Origin: a virus
Length of the DNA stretch: 62,287 nt
IMG/VR virus record: IMGVR_UViG_3300011115_000373
Coordinates: 1 to 62,287 of that record
Reading direction: 5' to 3' (one strand)
The position numbers were made by a program, and so were the translations under genes. Below, in pieces: positions 8,477 through 17,699 of the stretch (position 1 is its first letter; the number at the start of each line of letters is the position of its first letter). The notes under the pieces were generated by a model. It worked only from the letters and a program-made list of their open reading frames with translations. It had not been told where the DNA came from and made no database searches.

Positions 8477-11400
8477 TGGATGATGAGGAACTAGCTAAGA
8501 AATTTGGTGGATCCCTTGTTACTCCACAGATTTCCCCCGGAAGACAGCAGCGTACCCCTGCTTTGTATAGCTCTGAAGAATTAGCAAAGAAGTTTGGGGG
8601 AACACCTGTTGCTGCCTCTACAGAGGGCGCTGCTGCCATTTCTGAAGCCCCCGCTGTACCTCCCCCACTAGTTACAAAAAGAAGCGCTGCTGCAAAGGCT
8701 CTGACAGGTGAGCAAGAGATGCCCACTGCTGCGGCCTCTGCTGGCCTCACAGAGTTTGGTAGTAAAGATCTTACGGAGTATGTTCCAAAAGAAAAGCCCA
8801 AGGCCGCTGAGATTTCTGTCGCTGAACTATCTAGCAATCCAGACAATTACAAAACAATTCTTGACTTCAGCAAAGCTAGATATAACCGTGTACCAGCTAA
8901 GGGAGAAACAAAAGAAGAGTTTGTAGCTAAGTTTCTCACGGATATGAGGAACGATGACTTCAATACGCTTAACTTAATTTCTTCCCTCAACTACATGCGT
9001 AATGCTAAGCCAGAGGATGCTGCTAAGACAGCAATGGCTAAGGCACTGTATGAGAAGACAGCTTCTCCCTTTGATGTCAGAGGTGGGGGACAGAAAGGCA
9101 TCAGTCCTTACACAGATGTATTGATGGCACTGGCTACAGATCCTGTTAATTATTTCGGTGGCATCACCGGCTTCTTTGGCAAGCAAGCACTTAAAGCTGG
9201 TGTACGCCGAGAAGCTGCTGTGCTGGCTGGAGAACAGGTGGCAAAGACGGGGCTTGCTAAAGCTGTCACTGCTACACCCGCTAAAGTTGTAACTACCGCC
9301 ACTGTTGGAGAGGGTGCTATTGGTGTTGGACAGAATGTTCTTCAGCAGAGAATGGGACAAGAACAACAAAAAGCATTAGGCCAAGAAGTGGAAGACTTGT
9401 CTGCTTCTCAAATGGCTGTCGCTGCCATCTTCTCTACAGCCTTTGGCTATGTTGGCGCTAAAGGAACAATGAAGACTTATGGTAAGTCAGGAGCAGACGA
9501 ACTAAACGATCTGATGCAGAAGGCTAAAACACAAGCTCCTGTTACTAACCCCAATGCTCCCATCACCCCAGTAGAAAGAAGGCTGGCAGATCCTGTAGCT
9601 GCTCAGATGAATCTGGAAGCTGAAGAGTTTATGAAGAGAGAGGGTGCTAGGATATTAGATGAAGTGTCCCCAGCCACGCCTCTGATGGATGCAAAGATTG
9701 CTAACGACATGTCAGCTAGGGCTGTTCGTGTTGCCCGACATATCATTGAGAATGATCCAGCGTTTCAGCTTGGGCCAAATGAGAAAATAAGCACAGCTAT
9801 TTCTAGTGTTTTTTCTAAACTAGATTCAGGTGAGATTAATGACGCTGTGCTGGAGCAAGCCATCAATGCAGCAGGACTAACTCCTAGAGAGTTTGCTCAG
9901 GCTAATAAGCTTACAGTGACAGAGGCTGCTTCTATTATGCAGCAATACTCTGTTGCTTCAAGAGCCATGAACAAGCTCAAGGAAATTGATCCTGAGTTTA
10001 AGAAGATGGCTGATGAATTGTTTGGTAAGCCTGATGAATACACATCAACAATGGGTTGGGTAGGTAAAGCAGTCAGTAGAGTAGAAAGAGAAAGTAAAGC
10101 TTTTGTTGTTAGCGGAATAGGAACCACTGTTCGAAATGTGCTTGGCACTATGCCTGTTCTTACTTATACATCTGCTGCCTCTGTCATTGAAGGAACTCTT
10201 TATACAGCAGGTAAGGTGCTGTCTGATGGTGCTTCAGGGCAGCGTCTGCAAACCCTCAAGCGGGGTATGGCTGACACAATGAAGGATGCATTTTCTGTCT
10301 ATGGCTATCTAGCTAAGACAGACTTGTCTGATGAAGTTACAAATGCTTTGCTTGAGCATAACCCCTCTATTAGAAACAACATCTTAAGTGCCACCCAAGA
10401 AAACGGCACTAATGAGTTGTCTCAAGTTGCACAACTATTTAACAGCTTGAATGCTACGCAAGATGCATGGTTTAGGAAAGCCATCTTTAATGCTTCTGTA
10501 GAAAAGAATGCAAGAAGGGCAGGACTAGATCCATTCCTTGTTATGGCAGAGGGTAAGTCTGTTCCTGCTTCTATTCTTCAAAAGTCTGCCGATGATGCGT
10601 TGAAAGCTACATTCTCTTACCAGCCTAAAGTGCAAGCTAAAGGATTTAGTACGTTAGAGTCTGGTGCTGAAACCACTGCTAACTATTTCATTAAGGCTGC
10701 TGAAGTTCCGGGAGGTAGCTTGTTTGCTACATTCCCTCGCTTTATGAGCAATGCAATTGCATTTCAATATAGGTACAGTGTGCTAGGTGCGGCTAGTGGA
10801 GCAGAGGCTATGCTGCGCGGTGGCGCTATGGAAGCAGCCGGTGATGCTGCTGGTGCTGGCCTGAAGCGTCAAGGACAAGAGAACCTAGCTAAGGGTGTTG
10901 TAGGAACTGCTGCATTGGCAGCGGCCTATGATTACCGCATGAATAATCAAGACAGCACTTGGGGAGAAATAAAGAAGGACGATGGATCCACTGTGGACAT
11001 GCGGGCCATCTTTCCTATTGGCCCATTACTGGCTGTAGCTGATGTAATAGCTAAGGTAAAGCTTGGTGAGAAGCCCGACACTGCCGGTGCTTTGGAAGCC
11101 GTGGTGGGTATGAAGATGCCAGCAGGTACGCAAAGCCAATTCCTAGATCAGTTGTTTGCTGCTTTCTCTTCCGAGAAAGATGCAGATAAGATGGAGATTG
11201 CTGTAGGTAAAGTGTTAGGCGACTTCACTGCCCGCTTCTCTGCCCCGTTTGTGTTCAAGAGTGGATATGAATTCTTAGACTTGTTTAGAGAACAAGGCAA
11301 TATCCAACGCGATCCAAATGTTATAACTGCCGCTACCACTGCTGGAAGAATTGCTGAGGCCGCTACTAACAGAGTGCAGGGTAAGCTTCCTATCTTGAAA

Positions 11401-11934
11401 GAAAACCTACCTGAAGCCGTGCCTCGCCTTAGAGAAGGGCCAGTTGTTAAGGAAGGTGAATTCTTTAATAGCTTGGTTGGCATTAGAGAGATACCAAAGA
11501 AATCCCCAGCAGAGCAAGAGATTGTCAATGTTAATGCGGATCCATTTAAAGTATACGGCGGCAGCAGCGGAAACAAAGTTTATGACAGGGCTTTCATTGA
11601 ACAAGTTAACCCACGCGCTATTGCTTATGTCGAGAAGCTTATTGAGAAGGATAACTATAAGAGCTTGTCCTTAGCAGAGAAGAGAGAGAAAGTACAGGCT
11701 GTTCTGTCTAGAGCAACGGAAGTAGCTACACTACAGACACAAGCGCACTTTATGAAAACTCCTGAAGGCAGAACAATGCTGAACAAGATGGAGTTTGATA
11801 AGCTCACTGCTGATGATCGCAAGATTATTAATGAGCGCTATGCTAAGGAACACAACGGAGTCACTTTGGAAGAAGCTAATGACTACGATAGAGTGAAGGC
11901 TTACAAAGCTAAGCTGGCTAATGTGAAGAATTGA
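8476..11934 (+). CDS. large internal/ejected virion protein (1152 aa)
   Basis: The largest gene in the window. The N-terminus carries the motif EELAKKFGG twice (residues ~3-11 and ~35-43), a short tag seen in ejected phage proteins. The middle contains Gly/Ala-rich hydrophobic stretches (around residues 220-260, 545-585 and 800-830) that could insert in a membrane. The charged C-terminus carries basic helices. No transglycosylase motif is visible to me. By position and size it is the analogue of T7 gp16-like or P22 ejection proteins; that equivalence is inferred. Confidence 0.65.
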   Translation: MDDEELAKKFGGSLVTPQISPGRQQRTPALYSSEELAKKFGGTPVAASTEGAAAISEAPAVPPPLVTKRSAAAKALTGEQEMPTAAASAGLTEFGSKDLTEYVPKEKPKAAEISVAELSSNPDNYKTILDFSKARYNRVPAKGETKEEFVAKFLTDMRNDDFNTLNLISSLNYMRNAKPEDAAKTAMAKALYEKTASPFDVRGGGQKGISPYTDVLMALATDPVNYFGGITGFFGKQALKAGVRREAAVLAGEQVAKTGLAKAVTATPAKVVTTATVGEGAIGVGQNVLQQRMGQEQQKALGQEVEDLSASQMAVAAIFSTAFGYVGAKGTMKTYGKSGADELNDLMQKAKTQAPVTNPNAPITPVERRLADPVAAQMNLEAEEFMKREGARILDEVSPATPLMDAKIANDMSARAVRVARHIIENDPAFQLGPNEKISTAISSVFSKLDSGEINDAVLEQAINAAGLTPREFAQANKLTVTEAASIMQQYSVASRAMNKLKEIDPEFKKMADELFGKPDEYTSTMGWVGKAVSRVERESKAFVVSGIGTTVRNVLGTMPVLTYTSAASVIEGTLYTAGKVLSDGASGQRLQTLKRGMADTMKDAFSVYGYLAKTDLSDEVTNALLEHNPSIRNNILSATQENGTNELSQVAQLFNSLNATQDAWFRKAIFNASVEKNARRAGLDPFLVMAEGKSVPASILQKSADDALKATFSYQPKVQAKGFSTLESGAETTANYFIKAAEVPGGSLFATFPRFMSNAIAFQYRYSVLGAASGAEAMLRGGAMEAAGDAAGAGLKRQGQENLAKGVVGTAALAAAYDYRMNNQDSTWGEIKKDDGSTVDMRAIFPIGPLLAVADVIAKVKLGEKPDTAGALEAVVGMKMPAGTQSQFLDQLFAAFSSEKDADKMEIAVGKVLGDFTARFSAPFVFKSGYEFLDLFREQGNIQRDPNVITAATTAGRIAEAATNRVQGKLPILKENLPEAVPRLREGPVVKEGEFFNSLVGIREIPKKSPAEQEIVNVNADPFKVYGGSSGNKVYDRAFIEQVNPRAIAYVEKLIEKDNYKSLSLAEKREKVQAVLSRATEVATLQTQAHFMKTPEGRTMLNKMEFDKLTADDRKIINERYAKEHNGVTLEEANDYDRVKAYKAKLANVKN

Positions 11935-11946
11935 TAGGGGATATCT

Positions 11947-13776
11947 TTGCTACCAATTAATAAACTAGTTACCCCTCTCGCGGAAGAGGTAGGTACAGAT
12001 GTGCTTAAAAAAGAGGCAGGTACTATAGCTTCTAAAGTTGTTAAGCCAACTCCCCTTATATCTAAAACAACTGCATCAATCACTAAAAAACAACTGGAGC
12101 AGGAAGCTGCCTCTGCTGTTGATGATGTCTTGGGTATTGTTGCTAAACCAATACCAGCAGTAGAGCAGACAGCGACAGCACTGGCTAAGAAGAAACCCGC
12201 TGCTGTTGTTCCAGACATTCCCCTTTCATCCACTAAGCGCCCTGTCTTTCAGCCTACATCTACTTCTAAGGTGGTAAAAGACGAAGGGCCATACCTTGGT
12301 GAGGTGGAAAGAGAAGGACGCTTTGTAGACAATGGAGAGCCTATTGTTGCTAAGCAGGAAGCTGCACCAGCACCTACACCACCCGCAGAAGAAGTGCCTG
12401 TGTGGAAACAACAATACGATTTGTATAAGAAGTACGAAGCAGCAGGAGAAGATGTTGGTGACTTTGATCCCGACACACCTTTCTCTTGGAACAACCCTGA
12501 AAAGCAAACAGTAGCAGCGCCAGCAAGACCGCCAGCAGAGCCAGTTATTCCTGAAGCTAAAGTTATTCAGGGTAATTTAGACGCTACTAGTTTTGCTAGG
12601 AATGGGCCAACCTCTAGAAAGCAAGTGCTGTCCACTATCAGGGAGATGAGGACGGATGCTTTTGATGGGCTTATTAATCTTCCTAAAGTAAAAGAACTAC
12701 CAGATGCTGAAGATGTAATGGCAGTGGTGCAGGGAGATTTTCGTCTTAAAGAAGGCAGAGAGATTAATCTTTCTAGTCCTAAGGATGTAGCCATTGCGGA
12801 AGACATGGCTACCGCAGCACAGAAAAGACTTGATGCTTTGCGTGTGGAGTATAAAGATACGCCACCTATCAAACTCTATCATGGCAAAGATGCCTCATGG
12901 AATGAAGCACCTACCAATAGATTTATAACAGGCTTTGAAGATCCGCAGAAGTTTAGTAAGTATCACAGTGAATTAGAAGTGGGCGGCACATCTTTCACCA
13001 GAGATCTTAACCTCAATTTTGAAACACCATCTTTTGGTGGGACAAATCCCGACAAGTTCTTATACACCGAAATGCCGTATGCTGATTACATGTTTAAAAG
13101 AATTAACATGACACCGACAGCATATGAAGATAAGAATTTAAATATCATTGCTCAATCAATTAATGGATCTGACAGGGTAGTTAGACCTGTTAGCATACCT
13201 AGATCTGCTTCGTTTAAAGAAACAGAGGATATGATTACGGAGACAGACAAACTTCGTCCCGAAGGAAAAGGTACGGGAAGTCAGCTTGAAGTTAAATCAG
13301 GAAAGAATGAAGTGGCTGATAAGGCTGCTGGTTTCTTGGAAAGAAGAAAACAAGAAGACAAGATAAAAGAAAACATCGTTTCTTTGGCTGGGGACTTGAA
13401 CACAGAGAAAGGTGTTGTTGCTGCTAACAAGATTTATACTGAGCTAAAAAATCTTCTCAACAACTATCTAGATAAAGCTAACTTGACTTCCACTAAGGAA
13501 GGGATGGGCCAGCGATATCACAAAGAGCTTTCTAATCTCGGCGTTATCAGAGGGGAGAAAGATCTTGTGACTACAGATTCAATGCTTAAAACAGTAAGCA
13601 CTATCTTGGAAAAGCAAGGGTCTAAAGAAAAAGCATCCTTACTCAGGTCTTTGAGAACTGAGTTAAGAGTGCTAGAACAGGACTACAGAACAGACGCGCA
13701 AGTACAAGTGCAGTCTGTCAACAAGGTTAGAGAGCTAACCCGCAAGTTTGCTAAAGGCGGGCTAGCTGCTAGATAG
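11947..13776 (+). CDS. virion protein with possible ADP-ribosyltransferase-like domain (609 aa)
   Basis: The TTG at 11947 is the likely start, with AGGGG (11936-11940) upstream. Residues 1-205 are a disordered Pro/Ala/Thr/Lys-rich region. Residues ~305-430 hold a globular domain with KLYHGKDASW (LYHG at 310-313), GFEDPQKF, SFTRD (349-353) and a Glu/aromatic-rich part. Its order recalls the YHG...SFT...E layout of ART-fold toxins, but this is a pattern call without alignment. The C-terminus ends in KFAKGGLAAR. It is the last + strand gene, converging on the early arm. It may deliver an enzyme into the host. Confidence 0.55.
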   Translation: MLPINKLVTPLAEEVGTDVLKKEAGTIASKVVKPTPLISKTTASITKKQLEQEAASAVDDVLGIVAKPIPAVEQTATALAKKKPAAVVPDIPLSSTKRPVFQPTSTSKVVKDEGPYLGEVEREGRFVDNGEPIVAKQEAAPAPTPPAEEVPVWKQQYDLYKKYEAAGEDVGDFDPDTPFSWNNPEKQTVAAPARPPAEPVIPEAKVIQGNLDATSFARNGPTSRKQVLSTIREMRTDAFDGLINLPKVKELPDAEDVMAVVQGDFRLKEGREINLSSPKDVAIAEDMATAAQKRLDALRVEYKDTPPIKLYHGKDASWNEAPTNRFITGFEDPQKFSKYHSELEVGGTSFTRDLNLNFETPSFGGTNPDKFLYTEMPYADYMFKRINMTPTAYEDKNLNIIAQSINGSDRVVRPVSIPRSASFKETEDMITETDKLRPEGKGTGSQLEVKSGKNEVADKAAGFLERRKQEDKIKENIVSLAGDLNTEKGVVAANKIYTELKNLLNNYLDKANLTSTKEGMGQRYHKELSNLGVIRGEKDLVTTDSMLKTVSTILEKQGSKEKASLLRSLRTELRVLEQDYRTDAQVQVQSVNKVRELTRKFAKGGLAAR

Positions 13777-13778
13777 AG

Positions 13779-13943
13779 CTAGTCTTTAACAAACCAGACA
13801 AGCCATGCTATTAGCAGGAATATCACTATTGTAAATAGTGTAGGCGATAGTACCAGCCACCAAGACCAATCAATAACATTGAAGAGTTTGGCCCCGACAA
13901 AAATCAGTGTAAGCAGATTGAAGAAGTTAAGATTGATAGTCAT
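13779..13943 (-). CDS. TMFXF-like small membrane protein (54 aa)
   Basis: ATG at 13943 with AAGGAAATAAT upstream. Two membrane segments flank the motif NVIDWSWWLVLSP, which matches the short 'transmembrane Fragile-X-F' proteins of phages and prophages, whose function is unknown. It is the last gene of the minus-strand arm and stops 2 bp from the end of the converging 609-aa gene. No strong terminator lies between them. Confidence 0.6.
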   Translation of the reverse strand: MTINLNFFNLLTLIFVGAKLFNVIDWSWWLVLSPTLFTIVIFLLIAWLVWFVKD

Positions 13944-13964
13944 ATTATTTCCTTGAGATGGTGG

Positions 13965-14038
13965 TTTGCCCTATTGGAATTGAACCAATGACCTACAGCT
14001 TAGAAGGCTGTTGCTCTATCCAACTGAGCTAAGGACAA
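13965..14038 (-). tRNA. tRNA-Arg (anticodon TCT)
   Basis: On the minus strand the acceptor TTGTCCT pairs with AGGGCAA, the D-arm region reads TAGCTCAGTTGGATAGAGC, and the anticodon stem ACAGC/GCTGT closes the loop CTTCTAA (anticodon TCT). The T arm is ATTGG/CCAAT. All four stems close, with one GU in the acceptor. The 3' CCA is not encoded. It reads AGA, the arginine codon that recurs throughout the AT-richer phage genes here. Confidence 0.93.
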
Positions 14039-14041
14039 GTA

Positions 14042-14116
14042 TGGTTCCGGTTGACGGGCTTGAACCGCCGACCTACCGCTTACAAGGCGGTTGCTCTACC
14101 ACTGAGCTAAACCGGA
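14042..14116 (-). tRNA. tRNA-Thr (anticodon TGT)
   Basis: Acceptor TCCGGTT pairs with AACCGGA, followed by A and an encoded CCA. The anticodon stem ACCGC/GCGGT closes the loop CTTGTAA (TGT). It lies 3 bp upstream, in the sense of transcription, of the tRNA-Arg gene, so the two are probably made from one transcript. It reads ACA. Confidence 0.94.
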
Positions 14117-14121
14117 AGATC

Positions 14122-14304
14122 TTACAGTCCCTGTTTCAGGGCGTAGATATTTTCGAAGTAGCCCCTATCGAAGCCACGCTGCCACTCCTTGCCCTGCACT
14201 GTGTCAGGATCGTATTGGTTGGCAAGCCAGCCTTTGTAAAAGGCATTCCTTCCTTGATCAAACTGGATCCGCAGAGGGGGAGTTCGTTCAGGTTTGATAG
14301 TCAT
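14122..14304 (-). CDS. small RMF-like phage protein (60 aa)
   Basis: Good Shine-Dalgarno (AAAGGAGAAACC-ATG) and ATGA coupling with the upstream nuclease gene. The pattern GRNAFYKGWLANQY...WQRGFDRGYFEN resembles the G-x-x-A-x-x-x-G...W-x-x-G-x-x-x-G pattern of ribosome modulation factor-like small proteins carried by many phages. Ribosome binding has not been shown for the phage forms, so the name is a pattern call. Confidence 0.55.
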   Translation of the reverse strand: MTIKPERTPPLRIQFDQGRNAFYKGWLANQYDPDTVQGKEWQRGFDRGYFENIYALKQGL

Positions 14305-14777
14305 GGTTTCTCCTTTAGTTGACTTATCTTAATGTTGTAACAGTCGCTCTTCACAGTGTAACCGTTAGCTGGATCCACTGTACCTTTCTGCATGAAGACA
14401 GCATCTTTCATGTACTGGTCTTTATTATACACACCTAAGTACCAGCCCACAGAGAAGTCATTCTTCACACGCACAAAGGCGTAGTAGTCACAGTCTTGCT
14501 TTGTGTTGAGAGCAGCAATAGAGCAGTCGTAAGTAGGCAGAGGGACATAGCCCGTCTGCTTAGTCTTTACATCCACCTTAGTGCCATCAGGTAACACAAG
14601 ATCGTAGTCGTAGGTGTTGAATAGTTCACCACCTAAGACCTGCTGGGCAATAGCCTCACCAATGAAGCCAGCAATATTGCCAGCTCCTCTGATGATGCTA
14701 TTGCGTAACTGTCCCATCTCAGCAGCCTTGTCTCTGGCCTCGACCAGCATGGCTGGAGATATGACTACCTCTATCAT
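14301..14777 (-). CDS. PD-(D/E)XK-type nuclease (158 aa)
   Basis: The start at ATG 14777 overlaps the RNR stop as ATGA; an upstream in-frame ATG at 14804 lies inside the RNR gene and is rejected. The core has Glu41 (FIGEAIAQ), then YDYDLVLPDG and VDVKTK (Asp69-x-Lys71), the catalytic arrangement of the PD-(D/E)XK superfamily. It sits with replication and nucleotide genes. Degradation of host DNA or processing of replication intermediates is the likely role, but the exact substrate is unknown. Confidence 0.65.
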   Translation of the reverse strand: MIEVVISPAMLVEARDKAAEMGQLRNSIIRGAGNIAGFIGEAIAQQVLGGELFNTYDYDLVLPDGTKVDVKTKQTGYVPLPTYDCSIAALNTKQDCDYYAFVRVKNDFSVGWYLGVYNKDQYMKDAVFMQKGTVDPANGYTVKSDCYNIKISQLKEKP

Positions 14778-16687
14778 CTGATGGGGCAAGCGCCAGTGGC
14801 ACACTCGTCATCAAGGCCAATGGCGGCTTCAGCGACTTGCGTGATGAGGCGGGTAGAGGCAACCAAAGCATCGTATTGCTCTTCAGTAATTTCTTCCAGC
14901 GGGGCTTGTTTAAAGCCATGCTCACTGTGCAGCAGGAAAGACAGACTCTTGTGTGAGTGCTTGTAGTGCTTCTTCAGATACTTCTTGATTTCAGGAAGCT
15001 CTTCCTTCTTGTAGTAGACAGTGCAGCTAACGCTGTTGTCACTCCAATTTTCCTGCAACCAGCGAACAGTATCAAGCTGATCCAACGCATCCACTTCGCT
15101 GGCAAGCGTAGCCACTTCCGAATGACGGAAGGGGAACGACACCACTACAGTGCTGTGGTCAGCAGAGCCATCAAAGTTTTGTTGGTACTCCACAGGATAC
15201 CCGTGGTCACGGCAGGTCTGAACCAGCGGATGATTGGCACTGATGCGAATGCGTCTTATCATATACCGTGCATATGCTGGATGGCAACCCGGTGTAACAC
15301 CCGGCAGCAGGGACAGCGTACCGCTAGGCTTGATGGTGGTCAGCTTGATCGACTTGTTAAAGCCGTTCTGAGCGCTGTAGTCCTCGTCAAACTTACGCAG
15401 ATGGGTGTAGGTATCCTTGAGCCAGCTAAGCTGCTCCTTGGTGCTTTCTAGTACGCCTGTGATGCCAATGCCCATACGCATGTTCTTGTTGACAATGGTT
15501 TGGGTGGACTCAAGGTGGCAGGACAAAGCCAAGCTATGCTTGTTGATTCGATATAGCAATGTTGCTACATCTACCAACTCTTCTTTTGAAGTAATGTTTG
15601 GCAAGAAGATTTCTGCTAGGCAGCAGGTTTCTTTATCAGCCAAGCTTTGCTCTGCACATGGGTTGTATCCCTGCACATCAGGATCGGGATACTGTGTATC
15701 TCCCAAGCGTCCAATCTTGCGGGACAGGCGCAGGTTAATCAGGCCGTAGGGTTCTCCCTTGCCTTCATATCCATCCCAGAAGAATTCATGCAGGTCTTCA
15801 ATGTCGTTACAGACAACGCTGTTATTTGACATCGCTCTCCATGAGGGAATGTTGCCCATATCCCAGCGCTTAGCCAACAAGAATTCCACATCATCGGGAT
15901 CGCCAATGGCAATCTGTGCAGAGCGGCGTACATTACCTGCCACCACCACAGCACCGATGATATTCATAATGTCCAAGCAGTCGATAGGACGCAGCTTACG
16001 CCCCGCACGGCGGGACAAGATTTCGCTGATCTTACCGATGCCCCACACCAGATCTTCAGGGCCGCTAGCAGTGCCACCAAAGCCCTTGATGGGTGCGCCC
16101 TTGCTACGAATAAGCTGTGTGCTGTAGGTGAATGTCTGATTGCCACTGCTGTGAGCGAGGAACGCTGCCTTCAGCGTCTTGCCAAGCAGAGCAACCCATC
16201 CTTCACGGCTGTCAGGAACAATGAAGTTGGCATCAGATGTATCTGTGCGAGTAGGTGCTTTGAAGTTAGCATTAACTTCAGGTAGCTTGTCCACATTCTT
16301 CTTCTGAATGTTGTAGCCAACACCGCTGCCAAGCATCAACAAATCCATAGCCCAAGTGAAAGGCTCGACAGGTTTATCCACCACAGTGAAAGCACAATTC
16401 TGTAGGCTAGCAAGGCCAAGCTTATCCACTGTATTAGTTCCTAGCTGCCACAAGAAGCGACCAGCAACACTACCTTTGAGTTCAAGGAAATGTTTAGTGA
16501 GTCGTGCTTGTTCTTCTTCTGTGAAGTTACAGCCTAGCTGGGTATTGGTTGCATCCACTACACGCTTAATGGTGTCAGTGAATTCTTCTGTTGGACTATT
16601 GATATCAGTCTCGTTGAGGCGGCGTGAGTAGGTACGCTTGTATGTGAGGTAGCCAACAGATGACCAAGGGGTTTGGATTTCGTTCAT
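14774..16687 (-). CDS. nrdJ: adenosylcobalamin-dependent (class II) ribonucleotide reductase (637 aa)
   Basis: Reduces ribonucleoside triphosphates to deoxyribonucleotides for phage DNA synthesis. The sequence has Cys98 (LQNCAF), the GSGVGYNIQ loop (120-128), NPCAEQ with the thiyl Cys344 and Glu346, and the second redox cysteine at 355/356. The C-terminal shuttle CATGACPIR has a C-x4-C pair (629/634). These match the monomeric RTPR type of class II enzyme; at 637 aa it is shorter than the ~740-aa Lactobacillus protein. It needs B12 from the host or environment. It has its own leader after a terminator at 16705-16731. Confidence 0.92.
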   Translation of the reverse strand: MNEIQTPWSSVGYLTYKRTYSRRLNETDINSPTEEFTDTIKRVVDATNTQLGCNFTEEEQARLTKHFLELKGSVAGRFLWQLGTNTVDKLGLASLQNCAFTVVDKPVEPFTWAMDLLMLGSGVGYNIQKKNVDKLPEVNANFKAPTRTDTSDANFIVPDSREGWVALLGKTLKAAFLAHSSGNQTFTYSTQLIRSKGAPIKGFGGTASGPEDLVWGIGKISEILSRRAGRKLRPIDCLDIMNIIGAVVVAGNVRRSAQIAIGDPDDVEFLLAKRWDMGNIPSWRAMSNNSVVCNDIEDLHEFFWDGYEGKGEPYGLINLRLSRKIGRLGDTQYPDPDVQGYNPCAEQSLADKETCCLAEIFLPNITSKEELVDVATLLYRINKHSLALSCHLESTQTIVNKNMRMGIGITGVLESTKEQLSWLKDTYTHLRKFDEDYSAQNGFNKSIKLTTIKPSGTLSLLPGVTPGCHPAYARYMIRRIRISANHPLVQTCRDHGYPVEYQQNFDGSADHSTVVVSFPFRHSEVATLASEVDALDQLDTVRWLQENWSDNSVSCTVYYKKEELPEIKKYLKKHYKHSHKSLSFLLHSEHGFKQAPLEEITEEQYDALVASTRLITQVAEAAIGLDDECATGACPIR

Positions 16688-16704
16688 AGTTTTCCTGTTT
16701 TGAA

Positions 16705-16731
16705 AGATAAAAAAAGGGAGCCAATGCTCCC
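16705..16731 (-). terminator. rho-independent terminator between MazG and RNR genes
   Basis: On the minus strand GGGAGC-ATTG-GCTCCC is followed by a run of seven T. The stem is perfect (6 bp, tetraloop). It lies after the MazG gene and 18 bp before the RNR start, so it should end or attenuate transcription entering the RNR gene. Confidence 0.85.
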
Positions 16732-16756
16732 ATAGGGAAAGTAGTTATACTAGAGT

Positions 16757-17071
16757 TTAACGCTCATCCCCACTACCCATAATTTTATTACGGGCTTTTC
16801 TGTCGGCTAGTTTTGTTAGGTTTGCTGTACAGATTTCCGACAGGCTTAGACCTGCATCATCTGCTACAGCACAGACCATCCACATAACATCGCCAAGTTC
16901 TTTCTTCATCAGTTCTTCCATGTTGCTTTCACCTGCTCCATCGCGGATGAGTTTGGCAACAAGGCCCAATACTTCTCCAACTTCTGCTGCCAAATTAAAT
17001 AGGGCATAGGCTTCGTTAGCACTGTCAATGCGATATGACATTGCTTCTGTCTGATAAAAATCTAAATCCAT
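16757..17071 (-). CDS. mazG: MazG-like nucleotide pyrophosphohydrolase (104 aa)
   Basis: All-alpha NTP-PPase. It has the paired acidic motifs of the family: Glu30/Glu33 in LAAEVGEV and Glu58/Asp61 in KKELGDVMWM, and residues 63-77 continue the conserved helix. The likely role is hydrolysis of (d)NTPs or of signalling nucleotides such as ppGpp, as proposed for other phage MazG proteins. Shine-Dalgarno AAGGAAT lies just before the start, and ThyX is immediately upstream, giving a nucleotide-metabolism block with RNR. Confidence 0.85.
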   Translation of the reverse strand: MDLDFYQTEAMSYRIDSANEAYALFNLAAEVGEVLGLVAKLIRDGAGESNMEELMKKELGDVMWMVCAVADDAGLSLSEICTANLTKLADRKARNKIMGSGDER

Positions 17072-17072
17072 C

Positions 17073-17693
17073 TTATTCCTTAAAGAGTGAGGGGAACAAA
17101 GATTGTACTACAGTCTGACACTGCGTAGCAATTTCTCTGTGTTCTTTTTGTGTAGCAGCATCACAGCGGATGTCAATGTAATGCAACCAACTACGCAGTG
17201 TACCGTTCATGTACATGCGGGACATCATCATACCTTCAGGTAAGATTTTCCTAGCCACTTCCTTAGCAATACCATTTTGTAGTGCTGCCTCGTAGTTTGC
17301 TATTGCTGTTTTAATTACTTGAACCTGTGACTCATGCCACATCTTAGACAGTTCTCTATCCTGCACAGGAATACTGTTCTGTCTATTCTTACTATCTTGC
17401 AACCTGACTTCGGAGAAGTCGTAGTCGTGGACAGCAGTGTAGCGTTGGCTTAGTTCTTGAAAGCTAAAGCTTCTGTGTCTTAAGATTTGTCTGGCTATGT
17501 CTCTGGTGGTTTCAATTTCCATGCAGATGTTAACCATCTCAAACGGTGACCAGTGTTTGTTATCAATCAAATACTTGAGAAGTTTGGGTGCTGTTTCTTT
17601 GTTGTCTTGATTCTCTGGATTGGAAACCCTCGCCATGTAAGCGACAAGGGTTTCCGCATCAGGAGTAGACCAAATTAGTTTTACTCCACTCAT
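17073..17693 (-). CDS. thyX: flavin-dependent thymidylate synthase (206 aa)
   Basis: Makes dTMP from dUMP with methylene-tetrahydrofolate and FADH2. The ThyX signature is seen at residues 72-85 (RHRSFSFQELSQRY), fitting RHRxxSxxxxSxR; a Gln stands where many members have Asn. ERE-like and HxS elements around residues 48-62 (HWSPFE) are also typical. Length is slightly short for the family. Lies between the acidic 139-aa gene and MazG with a 1-bp gap to the latter. Confidence 0.9.
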   Translation of the reverse strand: MSGVKLIWSTPDAETLVAYMARVSNPENQDNKETAPKLLKYLIDNKHWSPFEMVNICMEIETTRDIARQILRHRSFSFQELSQRYTAVHDYDFSEVRLQDSKNRQNSIPVQDRELSKMWHESQVQVIKTAIANYEAALQNGIAKEVARKILPEGMMMSRMYMNGTLRSWLHYIDIRCDAATQKEHREIATQCQTVVQSLFPSLFKE

Positions 17694-17699
17694 TGAGTA

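Noticed and set aside
13770-13800. Terminator between converging arms
   Set aside because: Only an imperfect CTAG-rich hairpin without a U-tract; not convincing.
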